Positions 51,160 to 58,848 of a DNA stretch of 64,000 bases are shown here, piece by piece (the first letter of the stretch is position 1; each line of letters opens with the position of its first letter). Position numbers and translations under genes: made by a program. The DNA is from Aequorivita sp. CIP111184 (GTDB lineage Bacteria; Bacteroidota; Bacteroidia; Flavobacteriales; Flavobacteriaceae). The DNA lies in the NCBI RefSeq assembly GCF_900489465.1, contig NZ_UEFQ01000016.1, forward strand, positions 186,001 through 250,000, given 5' to 3'. The notes under the pieces are model-generated. The model was given only the letters and a program-made list of their open reading frames with translations, was not told where the DNA came from and made no database searches.

Positions 51160-52392
51160 TTAATTTCCTATTAATTTAAACCCTATCGAAATTAGACTGT
51201 AGTTCAACCCACTGTCGCGCTTGTAATAATCGTACTTTAAGTCTACACTTTTCAGTCCAAATTTTAATACTCTCAGCTTCGTGAAAATATCTGTATAGCC
51301 AATTCCAAAACCATATTGATTTGCTGAAAATTCAGATAAGTCGTAATCTGAAGTGTAAAATTCATCTGTTGATAGCGCTGCTTCATACGGATAAAAATAA
51401 TCTGCCGCGGTCTGATTGTAATATCGGTAACTTGGATAAAGAGTAAATTTATCAGTAATTTTTATAGGAACTTCAATACTCGCAGTGTTTGACGTTATTC
51501 CCCAATCATCAAAATAGTAGCGATAATAGGTTCTTACTACAAACATTTCATTAATAAAATAATTCAATCTTCCGCCAATTGCCGTTTTAAAACGCGTGTC
51601 AGGCAGCCTTTCTATGTCATCCGCCAACTGGAAATTTTCGCGAAAACGGTCTGCAAGATCGCTAAAATATACCCTTTGGAAAGGAGTGGATAGTAAGCCT
51701 TGTTGCTGCACTAAGTCTAAAGAAAGAGAACCTTGAAGGCTTTTTGATAGTATCTGTGAAAACCCAAAACCTACAGAGTATGAATTTCTATTTTTCTTGT
51801 CTAAACCATTAAAAGAAGTTTGTCGTAATTCAATTGGATATAATAATTTCCAAGTATCTAAATAAACGTTTGCGTGCACACTTAATTCTGTGTTCTTTTC
51901 ATTGAAAAGCTTGGTGTAGCTTCCTCCAAAACCGAATGAAAAATAATCGAATTCTGAAGAAACGGAAACTTTAGCGCTTATAATATCATTTCTGTCATCG
52001 CTGCTGTGCGAATAGGTTACATTTCCACCAGCCCAAAGATCGCTTGCCGAAGCTCCCGAAGAAGCCACATAAGGATCGGCAGGTTCACTACCATCAAAAG
52101 GGTCAATATTACTCGATGAAGCCGAAGTGTAAGCAGAAACGCCGGCGTCAATTGTTAAAACATCGTCGTCATTTAAAGGAACGGCAACTACGATTGTTGG
52201 AGTAAAATCCGTAAGTTTTTCTGAGCCTATACCACCACTTACTGCGGCATTATCGCCATCTTGGGTGTAATAACTTGCAAGAAAATCTACTTCGGTGGCT
52301 TCAAGTACACGTTTTTTATATGTTGAAGTAGAGTCTTGGGCAAAAACTGTTGCTGAAAACAGAATGATAAATAAACTAATTATGTGTTTCAT
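51160..52392 (-). CDS. DUF3570 outer-membrane protein
   Basis: 410 residues from ATG 52392, where a proper signal peptide begins ('M-K-H-I-I-S-L-F-I-I-L-F-S-A-T-V-F-A-Q'); the longer frame to 52584 is an artefact running into the DUF4266 gene. Strand-rich sequence and the aromatic C-terminus fit an outer-membrane barrel. DUF3570 marks are 'D-F-L-A-S-Y-Y-T-Q-D-G-D-N' and 'D-V-x-A-G-G'-like 'D-L-W-A-G-G-N-V-T-Y'. Just before the latter is 'S-S-G-A-S', which resembles the S-G-A-S/T flavinylation motif; whether ApbE modifies it is speculation. It is part of a DUF3570-DUF4266-ApbE-thioredoxin set. Confidence 0.85.
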   Translation of the reverse strand: MKHIISLFIILFSATVFAQDSTSTYKKRVLEATEVDFLASYYTQDGDNAAVSGGIGSEKLTDFTPTIVVAVPLNDDDVLTIDAGVSAYTSASSSNIDPFDGSEPADPYVASSGASASDLWAGGNVTYSHSSDDRNDIISAKVSVSSEFDYFSFGFGGSYTKLFNEKNTELSVHANVYLDTWKLLYPIELRQTSFNGLDKKNRNSYSVGFGFSQILSKSLQGSLSLDLVQQQGLLSTPFQRVYFSDLADRFRENFQLADDIERLPDTRFKTAIGGRLNYFINEMFVVRTYYRYYFDDWGITSNTASIEVPIKITDKFTLYPSYRYYNQTAADYFYPYEAALSTDEFYTSDYDLSEFSANQYGFGIGYTDIFTKLRVLKFGLKSVDLKYDYYKRDSGLNYSLISIGFKLIGN

Positions 52393-52459
52393 CTGTAAAA
52401 TATATTTGAGTAATAGGAAAATGGAATGGCTAAAGTGAGTTTTGGTAATTGATATTGTA

Positions 52460-52675
52460 TTAATTACAGCCGCAACCGCCGCCTGTTTTACCTCCATTGG
52501 CGCCCGAAGCAGCTTCGCGATAGGCTTGCGCATTGATCCCAAACCTATCCACAGGTTTGTCACCCAAAACCATATCAGGGTCATTGATTTTTACTTTTTC
52601 ATATTCCTTAACAACAGTGCAGGAACTAAAAGTTCCCAATGTTATGATAGCTGATAGCAGTAGTAACTTTTTCAT
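52460..52675 (-). CDS. DUF4266 small lipoprotein
   Basis: 71 residues. There is a signal peptide with lipobox 'F-S-S-C' (Cys 19), then a short mature part with 'V-K-E-Y-E-K', 'L-G-D-K-P-V-D-R-F' and a C-terminal 'G-G-G-C-G-C-N', the hallmark of DUF4266. The CxC tail could bind a metal or form a disulfide with the thioredoxin encoded two genes upstream. It is 16 bp after apbE and 67 bp before DUF3570. Confidence 0.88.
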   Translation of the reverse strand: MKKLLLLSAIITLGTFSSCTVVKEYEKVKINDPDMVLGDKPVDRFGINAQAYREAASGANGGKTGGGCGCN

Positions 52676-52691
52676 GTTTTTTGAAGACTTC

Positions 52692-53681
52692 TTATTTTTT
52701 TAAAGTTTCTATTTCAATATTTTTTGAGGTGAAAATCTCACCTTTTTCATCTATAACGATGCATTCTATTTTTGGCAATTGATTTACAAAATCAATCCCA
52801 ACATCCTTTCCCATCACAAAAATTGAGGTGGCTAATGCATCGGCAATTTCGGCTTTTGGAGCAAATACTGTGGCGCTGATAATTCCTGTGGCAGGATAGC
52901 CCGTACGCGGATCAATTATATGCGTGTAACGCACGCCATTAAAAGTAACATATTTTTCATAATTTCCAGAGGTAACCACGGCATTATCTTTTAAAGGCAG
53001 TAGTGCAAAAGCTTTATTTTTGTCCATAGGGTTGGTGATAGCAACTTTCCAAAATTCACCGTCGGGTTGTCTTCCCCAGGTGTTCATATCACCCGAAGCA
53101 TTTATTATTCCTGCGCTAACACCTTTTTCCATCAAAAGTTTTTTTGCTTTATCAGCAGCATATCCTTTGCCTATAGCTCCAAAGCCTATTTTCATTCCCT
53201 CCAATTTCAAAAAAACAGTAAAATTTTCAGGATCAAGAATAATATTTTTATACCCAACTTTTGCTACGGATTCTTTTATTGCTTCCTTAGAAGGCATTAC
53301 AGTCATACTACCATCAAATTTCCAAATTTTATCCATGGAAGCAAAACTGACGTCGAAAGCGCCCTCGGTCAATTTCGAAATCTCAATGGCGCGCCCAATT
53401 AAATTGTAGAGTTCTTCATCAACTTTTATGGGTTTAATGCTGGCATTTCTATTTATTTCTGAAGTTTGCGAAGCTGGATCCCATGAAGAAATGAGTTTTT
53501 CAATACGGGTTATTTCACCTACCGCCATATCTATATAATTATTAGCTTCGGTTGAATCATTTGCAACCACTGTAATTTCAAAACGGCTGCCCATTAATTT
53601 TAGGGTACGTTTAAAAATTTCCTGTGAAAAAATAGTATTAGCACAAAGAAGTGCGACACATATTAGGACTGTTCTTTTCAA
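52692..53681 (-). CDS. apbE: FAD:protein FMN transferase (ApbE)
   Basis: 329 residues with a signal peptide ending 'A-N-T-I-F-S-Q', so it is exported. ApbE motifs are 'L-M-G-S-R-F-E-I-T-V', 'G-F-G-A-I-G-K-G-Y-A-A-D-K', 'I-N-A-S-G-D-M-N-T-W-G' and 'H-I-I-D-P-R-T-G-Y-P' with metal ligands. It transfers FMN from FAD to a Thr/Ser of target proteins. No NQR/RNF subunit is encoded nearby; the local candidates for a target are the DUF3570 and DUF4266 proteins. It starts 1 bp after the thioredoxin gene. Confidence 0.94.
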   Translation of the reverse strand: MKRTVLICVALLCANTIFSQEIFKRTLKLMGSRFEITVVANDSTEANNYIDMAVGEITRIEKLISSWDPASQTSEINRNASIKPIKVDEELYNLIGRAIEISKLTEGAFDVSFASMDKIWKFDGSMTVMPSKEAIKESVAKVGYKNIILDPENFTVFLKLEGMKIGFGAIGKGYAADKAKKLLMEKGVSAGIINASGDMNTWGRQPDGEFWKVAITNPMDKNKAFALLPLKDNAVVTSGNYEKYVTFNGVRYTHIIDPRTGYPATGIISATVFAPKAEIADALATSIFVMGKDVGIDFVNQLPKIECIVIDEKGEIFTSKNIEIETLKK

Positions 53682-53682
53682 A

Positions 53683-54123
53683 TTATTTTACAAAAGATTC
53701 AAGTTTATCAATGTATGCTGTAGGCGTGGTTTTTTCATAACCTGCCTCTCCTAAAACGTGGCCATCTTTATCAAGAACCACTACAAATGGGAAATAACCT
53801 TGTGTGTTGTATTTTTCAGCAAGTTGATTGTTTTTTTCTTGTTGCTCATCACTGAGTGCGTTAGCTTTTCTGCGTGGAAAATCTGCCTGTAGCATTACGA
53901 AATGTTCTTTAGCGTAAGATTTAAATTCATCTGAACTCCATATTTCCCGATCTAATTTTATACAGGGTGCACACCAATCGCTTCCCTGAAAAACAAGGAT
54001 TATGGGGCGGTTTTCTTCTGAAGCTAATTTTTCTGCAGTTTTAAAATCAGTTTGCCATTCTTGAGCGTTGACAAAAGAAAATGAAAATAGCAGTATCGAT
54101 ACTATAAAAAAAGTTTTTTTCAT
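53683..54123 (-). CDS. Periplasmic thioredoxin-family protein
   Basis: 146 residues with a signal peptide ending 'S-F-V-N-A-Q' and the active site 'F-Q-G-S-D-W-C-A-P-C-I-K-L-D' (CxxC), resembling DsbD-gamma/thioredoxin-7 domains. It is likely an exported reductant. It is the first gene of the set thioredoxin-apbE-DUF4266-DUF3570, suggesting it keeps the DUF4266 CxC tail or another partner reduced. Confidence 0.9.
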   Translation of the reverse strand: MKKTFFIVSILLFSFSFVNAQEWQTDFKTAEKLASEENRPIILVFQGSDWCAPCIKLDREIWSSDEFKSYAKEHFVMLQADFPRRKANALSDEQQEKNNQLAEKYNTQGYFPFVVVLDKDGHVLGEAGYEKTTPTAYIDKLESFVK

Positions 54124-54222
54124 TGGATATTAATATTTTTAATAACGTAGCAGTTTCAAAATTAGTGCCGAGATGCTAATTAACTTCCCAATTTTCAAAA
54201 TATATTTTTAGATTGCAATAAT

Positions 54223-54717
54223 TCATCCTTTTGTTTCATCTGCAGATGGACCGTAACTTCCCGGAACCGGAATATCCAATAATCTATAATAAATGCCTAA
54301 TTGCGCTCTGTGGTGCGTAATTTGGTTAAGCCCATGGCGAATGGCGCCATACTTGCTCCATTCCATTATTTTTTGACCATTCATTTGTATGCTTCAACTA
54401 GGTTTTAAGTCATCTTCTTTTACAGTATTTAAAGCCGTTAATGCTGCTTTATACTGCTTCTCCAATTGGGTTTGCAAACTTTCTTTACCATCCATTTTTT
54501 CTGGGATATTACTATCAGCGAAATCTAGCTTTTCGCTACTTAAAATTATATTTGGCCAACCAAAAATATCAACAATATGTGTTGTTAAATCCATCATTTT
54601 CATGCTTTTGTCGTGTGGTGCATAATCATTTTGGTCTTATGGAAAATTATTTAAAAATTTTCTAGTAATGTTGAACTCTTCGGTTAGTTTGTCCTTTAAA
54701 TTTTTTAGTGTATCCAT
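54223..54717 (-). pseudogene. DinB-family protein, broken by two in-frame stops
   Basis: A single reading frame of 165 codons runs from ATG at 54717 to TGA at 54223 with no frameshift, but has TAA at 54639-54637 (codon 27, after 'F-L-N-N-F-P') and TGA at 54396-54394 (after 'D-D-L-K-P-S'). Across both stops the protein reads as an intact DinB/DUF664 four-helix bundle: 'D-L-T-T-H-I-V-D-I-F-G-W' with the first metal-type His, and 'L-N-Q-I-T-H-H-R-A-Q-L-G-I-Y-Y-R-L' with the His pair. The likely lost codons are Glu (GAA to TAA) and Trp (TGG to TGA). Two independent stops argue for decay rather than one base error. Confidence 0.85.
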
Positions 54718-54882
54718 AATTTTTCATATTTGCAATTTATTAAAAGTAGTTGCAATATTTTTCATTGGAAATTTCAATATTTTAGAGCGTATTGAAATAT
54801 AGTTTCTAAAACTAATTTACTTCTTTAAAAGTATTTTTTCAAGAGTAAATTCCTTTAAATTTACACCTTAAAATTTCTTCAA

Positions 54883-55815
54883 TTGACAAAACAAATCACA
54901 GATACAATCGTAATGATTCGCCCCGTAGCGTTTCGAATGAACGAGCAAACGGCAGTAAATAATTTTTTTCAGGAAGACATAGCGCTTAAGAATGCTGAAA
55001 TTAATAAAAAAGCTCAGTTAGAGTTTGATGCTTTTGTTCAGAAGCTTCGAAAGGTGGGCGTAAATGTAATCGTTGAAGACGATGATTTGCGATTGGATAC
55101 GCCAGATTCTATTTTCCCGAACAATTGGATCAGTTTTCATGAAAATGGCGATATAGGATTGTACCCAATGTTTGCTGAAAATCGCCGTCGTGAAAGACGT
55201 GAGGAAATTTTAATACGTTTAGAAACCGAAGGTTTTATAATCAATAATGTATATGACTATACAACAGCAGAAGATGAAGGGTTGTTTTTAGAAGGAACTG
55301 GAAGTCTACTGTTGGACCGTGTAAACAAAAAAGCTTATTGCGCACTTTCGCCTAGAGCAGACGAAGAGTTACTTATTGAATTCTGTGAAGATTTTGAATA
55401 CTTGCCAGTAATTTTTACAGCAAACCAAACCGTGGATGGCAAACGTTTACCCATCTATCATACCAATGTAATGATGTGCCTTGCGGAAAAATTTTGCGTG
55501 ATTTGCTTAGACTCTATAGACGATGTGGCTGAAAAGAAAAATGTTACTCAGCATTTAAAAAAAGATGGAAAAGAAATCATTAAAATAACGGAAGCGCAGA
55601 TGCATCATTTTGCCGGAAATATGCTCCAACTGCAGGGAAAAGATAAAAAATATTTGGTGATGAGCGCCGCAGCTCATAACAGCCTAAATAAAGAACAAAT
55701 TGCAGCCATCGAAAAACATTGCGAAATCCTGAGCAGCGATCTTACAACAATTGAAACATGTGGTGGCGGAAGTGCACGCTGTATGATGGCTGAAGTTTTT
55801 CTTCCGAGAGAATAA
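54883..55815 (+). CDS. Citrulline/arginine-type amidinotransferase-fold hydrolase (CtlX-like)
   Basis: 310 residues with the pentein fold seen in dimethylarginine hydrolases and CtlX: 'V-M-I-R-P-V-A-F-R-M-N', 'D-S-I-F-P-N-N-W-I-S-F-H', 'Y-P-M-F-A-E-N-R-R-R-E-R-R', 'G-T-G-S-L-L-L-D', the catalytic His region 'I-Y-H-T-N-V-M-M' and the nucleophile Cys in 'T-I-E-T-C-G-G-G-S-A-R-C-M-M-A-E'. The predicted reaction is hydrolysis of a guanidino or ureido amino acid such as citrulline. The only start in frame is TTG at 54883; no ATG is available upstream. It is a single gene. Confidence 0.88.
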   Translation: MTKQITDTIVMIRPVAFRMNEQTAVNNFFQEDIALKNAEINKKAQLEFDAFVQKLRKVGVNVIVEDDDLRLDTPDSIFPNNWISFHENGDIGLYPMFAENRRRERREEILIRLETEGFIINNVYDYTTAEDEGLFLEGTGSLLLDRVNKKAYCALSPRADEELLIEFCEDFEYLPVIFTANQTVDGKRLPIYHTNVMMCLAEKFCVICLDSIDDVAEKKNVTQHLKKDGKEIIKITEAQMHHFAGNMLQLQGKDKKYLVMSAAAHNSLNKEQIAAIEKHCEILSSDLTTIETCGGGSARCMMAEVFLPRE

Positions 55816-55818
55816 ATT

Positions 55819-57252
55819 TTAGGACAAAACTTCTTTTTTGGTAATATTTCGAATCATTCCACCGAAAATAAAATAGTGAAACGGAAGCATTAAATACCAA
55901 TACAACCTTCCCCATAAACCTTTTGGGCGGAACGTGGCAGTTTGTACTAATTCATTTTTATCGTTAATGCAGAATTCCAGCCAAGCTTCGCCTGGCAATT
56001 TCATTTCAGCAAAAAGTAAGAGTCTTTTACTTTCCCTGTCAGCATAAAGTACACGCCAAAAATCCAACACATCGCCCGTGTAAATTTGATCAGGATGGGT
56101 TCTGCCGCGACGTAAACCAACCCCACCAAAAATTTTATCTATAAAACCCCGGATTTTCCAAAGTGAATTTCCGTAATACCAACCACGATTTCCGCCAATA
56201 GTCCAAATGTTGTTCAAAACCTTTTCAGGATTGTCAATTTTCAACACTTTTCTGTCTTTTAAGCATCCAAATGTTGGTACTTGAATGTATTCTTTCAAAT
56301 TCGAAATTCGGCCCGCCACTAACGAATCTTTCCAGCTTGAAATAACAAGATTTTGCTCAATCTTAATGAAGGCTAACTTAATGGCTTCTTCATACGAAAT
56401 GGGTTGAATATTTAAAATTTCCTGCAGTTTGTTGTCTCTTGCAACAACTTCCATTTTCATACTGTCCACAAGGTTTACGGCAAGTTTATAGGAAGTTGAA
56501 GTAACAAAATAAAGCCAATAGGAAGATAGTCGAGGCGACATAATAGGCACGGAAATTATCCAAAGTTTTAAGCCGCGAATTTTAGAATACTTCAACAGCA
56601 TTTCCTTATAAGTCAGAACATCGGGTCCGCCAATATCAAACGATTGATCGAAACATTTTTCATTGTTTAAGACGCCATAAAGAAATGCAATCACATCGCG
56701 AATCGCTATGGGCTGAATCTTGGTTTTTAACCATTTTGGAGCGACCATTACAGGTAGTTTTTCACATAAATCCCTGATTATTTCAAATGAAGAGCTACCG
56801 CTGCCCACCACAATTCCCGCTCGCAATGCTGTTAAATGATAGTTTCCCTTAAATAAAATATCTTCTACTTTTTTTCGTGAAGCCAAGTGTTTAGAAAGTT
56901 GTTCTTCATTTACAATTCCGCTTAAATATATAACCTGCTTCACGGAAGTTACCGCCATATATTTATTGAAATTTTCTGCTGCGCGCGCTTCAATTTCGTC
57001 AAAATTATTGTCGGCACCGCTCATGGAATGAATCAAATAATACGCAGCATCAATATCTTTCGGAAAAGATTCGGTGTTCACTTCTTCCGCAAAATCAACC
57101 TCAAATACGGTTATTTTTTTTATAGTTTCTGGATTTAGTGGAAGTCGATTTTTATCACGAACCGCACAGATTATTTCATGTCCGTTCTCTAAAAGCTGGG
57201 GAAGCAATCGCATTCCTATATATCCGTTGGCACCTGTGAGTAGAATTTTCAA
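55819..57252 (-). CDS. NAD(P)-binding SDR protein fused to DUF2867
   Basis: 477 residues. The N-terminal ~300 are an atypical extended SDR with 'L-T-G-A-N-G-Y-I-G-M-R-L-L' as dinucleotide motif, 'Y-Y-L-I-H-S-M' and 'Y-L-S-G-I-V', as in NmrA/YbjT-like proteins. The C-terminal ~160 residues are DUF2867 ('G-N-R-G-W-Y-Y-G-N-S-L-W-K-I-R-G-F-I-D-K', 'F-W-R-V-L-Y-A-D', 'A-T-F-R-P-K-G-L-W-G-R-L-Y-W'). The fusion is a known arrangement in Bacteroidota and actinobacteria; substrate is unknown. It is convergent with the CtlX-like gene (3-bp gap). Confidence 0.88.
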   Translation of the reverse strand: MKILLTGANGYIGMRLLPQLLENGHEIICAVRDKNRLPLNPETIKKITVFEVDFAEEVNTESFPKDIDAAYYLIHSMSGADNNFDEIEARAAENFNKYMAVTSVKQVIYLSGIVNEEQLSKHLASRKKVEDILFKGNYHLTALRAGIVVGSGSSSFEIIRDLCEKLPVMVAPKWLKTKIQPIAIRDVIAFLYGVLNNEKCFDQSFDIGGPDVLTYKEMLLKYSKIRGLKLWIISVPIMSPRLSSYWLYFVTSTSYKLAVNLVDSMKMEVVARDNKLQEILNIQPISYEEAIKLAFIKIEQNLVISSWKDSLVAGRISNLKEYIQVPTFGCLKDRKVLKIDNPEKVLNNIWTIGGNRGWYYGNSLWKIRGFIDKIFGGVGLRRGRTHPDQIYTGDVLDFWRVLYADRESKRLLLFAEMKLPGEAWLEFCINDKNELVQTATFRPKGLWGRLYWYLMLPFHYFIFGGMIRNITKKEVLS

Positions 57253-57378
57253 TTTTTTTAGTTTTGTTTAAAGATAATTTATAATAATTACACAGTAGTT
57301 AAAAACCCGTTAACTTATGGCTTTCATTATTTTTCAAAACGGTATCTTTAAATCTTTAACTAATCAATTCCAAAATCC

Positions 57379-57585
57379 ATGAAAATCTTAAAAATCGTTT
57401 TGCTTATTGTTGGAGTAATTCTAATTGTTTTTGGACTTTACAACGCTTTCGTACCCCAACAAATTTTGGATATCGGCCCTTTGGAAGTTAATGCAAAAGA
57501 AGGCCTGACTAACCAAACTTTAGGAATGATTGGTATTGGCGTTTTGGCGCTTATTGCTGGCGCACTTCTTAAAAACCGTCGCTAA
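57379..57585 (+). CDS. Small two-helix membrane protein (68 aa)
   Basis: 68 residues: a hydrophobic helix at about 4-24, a polar segment 'V-P-Q-Q-I-L-D-I-G-P-L-E-V-N-A-K-E-G-L-T-N-Q', then a second helix at about 47-63 ending 'L-K-N-R-R'. It resembles the DUF3185-type small inner-membrane proteins by layout and glycine pattern, though I would not assign it firmly. A TATCTTTA box lies at 57343-57350, with no strong -33 element. It is convergent with marC. Confidence 0.7.
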   Translation: MKILKIVLLIVGVILIVFGLYNAFVPQQILDIGPLEVNAKEGLTNQTLGMIGIGVLALIAGALLKNRR

Positions 57586-57588
57586 TTT

Positions 57589-58221
57589 TTAAAGATTTAT
57601 TGTTTTAAAAATAGAAATAACAGCTGCGCTGATGTATTCTACACCTATGGAAATCACTATAAATCCAACAATGCGCGAAATAGCATTAATGCCGGAAGCA
57701 CCTAAAAATTTGCTGATGTAATGCGAGCTTCTCAAAATGATAAAAGTTGCCAAACCAACTGCTAATACTGCTAAAACAATCCATAAAATATCATTAGTAT
57801 TCTGATACTTTTGATTAAAGGTAATTAACAATGAAATAGAGCCTGGACCAGCAAGCATTGGGATTGCAAGTGGGGTCAATGAAAATTTTTCCCGCTTGTC
57901 CAAATCTTTCTGTACCCGCTTGTTCTTCATCCCCTTGTGTTTTGAAAAAGTTCCCGTTAACAGCGCAAAACCAGAAGTAACGATGATCATTCCGCCCGCA
58001 ATGCGCAGCGCATTCAAACTTATTCCGAAAAAGGCCAATAAATAGGTTCCGGCAAAGAAGGAAATGATTAAAATGACAATCACATTTATCGTGGTCAGAA
58101 GCGAAGTTTTATTTCGCTCCTGCGGAGTCTCATCGCTTGTTAAACCTACAAATACGGGTACAGTTCCCAAAGGGTTTATCACCGAAAATAGCGCTGCAAA
58201 AACATATAAAAAAATGTCCAT
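57589..58221 (-). CDS. MarC-family integral membrane protein
   Basis: 210 residues with six hydrophobic segments and the MarC marks 'V-I-N-P-L-G-T-V-P-V-F-V-G-L-T', 'A-L-R-I-A-G-G-M-I-I', 'L-T-P-L-A-I-P-M-L-A-G-P-G-S-I-S' and 'G-I-N-A-I-S-R-I-V-G-F-I-V'. MarC was once linked to multiple antibiotic resistance, but that link was not supported later; the transported substrate is unknown. A single gene, convergent with the small membrane protein. Confidence 0.92.
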   Translation of the reverse strand: MDIFLYVFAALFSVINPLGTVPVFVGLTSDETPQERNKTSLLTTINVIVILIISFFAGTYLLAFFGISLNALRIAGGMIIVTSGFALLTGTFSKHKGMKNKRVQKDLDKREKFSLTPLAIPMLAGPGSISLLITFNQKYQNTNDILWIVLAVLAVGLATFIILRSSHYISKFLGASGINAISRIVGFIVISIGVEYISAAVISIFKTINL

Positions 58222-58299
58222 AGTTTTTTCGGCAAAGGACGTTTGCTTTTTCTACTTCAAGTTTACTTAAGTGTTACCAAAAGATTACAATTGAGTTCT

Positions 58300-58731
58300 C
58301 TAAATATCTTCCAATCTGTCTGGCGTAGCGGCAATTTTTGCTTCCATCAATTTCTTCATAAAGTTGTGAACCGATTTATTCTCAGCGTGCGCTTCAAATT
58401 TGAAAAAATAATTGTCTTTATAAATAGAATATTCTTCTGCTTTGCCTTTATAAAGCACCAATTTATAATAAGGAATAATTAGTGCGTAAGAGTTCAATCT
58501 GCTTCGGAAACCCACTATAATGCCTTTTGGCCGTAGCTCAATATTGCAAACGTTTCTGTTGTTGTCCAAATTCATCAAATTGCTTATTTGAATGCTGGTC
58601 TCATTTAAGATCAGTTTCGGGGAACCAATACCGCCCATTTTAAAACGTTCGTGTATGGTGAATGGTTTGCCAAGTTCGGCGTCTATTTTTCTAGTAATTT
58701 CTTTGTCATTATATGAAACTTGAAGTAGCAT
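58300..58731 (-). CDS. Hypothetical soluble protein (143 aa)
   Basis: 143 residues with no signal peptide or membrane segment. Alternating strand-like stretches ('P-K-L-I-L-N-E-T-S-I-Q-I-S-N', 'C-N-I-E-L-R-P-K-G-I-I-V-G-F-R-S-R-L-N-S-Y-A-L-I-I-P-Y-Y-K-L') followed by a C-terminal helix ('H-N-F-M-K-K-L-M-E-A-K') suggest a PH-like fold, a guess only. A good promoter lies upstream. It is divergent from argS. Confidence 0.7.
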   Translation of the reverse strand: MLLQVSYNDKEITRKIDAELGKPFTIHERFKMGGIGSPKLILNETSIQISNLMNLDNNRNVCNIELRPKGIIVGFRSRLNSYALIIPYYKLVLYKGKAEEYSIYKDNYFFKFEAHAENKSVHNFMKKLMEAKIAATPDRLEDI

Positions 58732-58741
58732 TTTTTTCCTT

Positions 58742-58770
58742 TAAAGATAAGATTTTCACAAATACTTCAA
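58742..58770 (-). promoter_or_regulatory. Promoter for the 143-aa hypothetical gene
   Basis: On the minus strand TTG (58770-58768), an 18-nt spacer, then TATCTTTA (58749-58742) fits the Bacteroidota promoter pattern, 11 bp before the ATG at 58731. Confidence 0.5.
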
Positions 58771-58783
58771 ATTTAAAAACGTG

Positions 58784-58791
58784 TATCTTTG
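58784..58791 (+). promoter_or_regulatory. -7 box of argS
   Basis: TATCTTTG matches the Bacteroidota -7 consensus TAnnTTTG and lies 57 bp upstream of the argS ATG. It overlaps a TTG at 58789 that could otherwise be read as an earlier start, which argues against that start. Confidence 0.5.
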
Positions 58792-58848
58792 TTCCCAAAA
58801 TCTGGAGCTACGGCAACGGATTTCGTTTACTCTTTAAATATTATATTG

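Noticed and set aside
52393-52584. N-terminal extension of the DUF3570 frame to 52584
   Set aside because: It overlaps the DUF4266 gene, has no family similarity, and a proper signal peptide begins at 52392.
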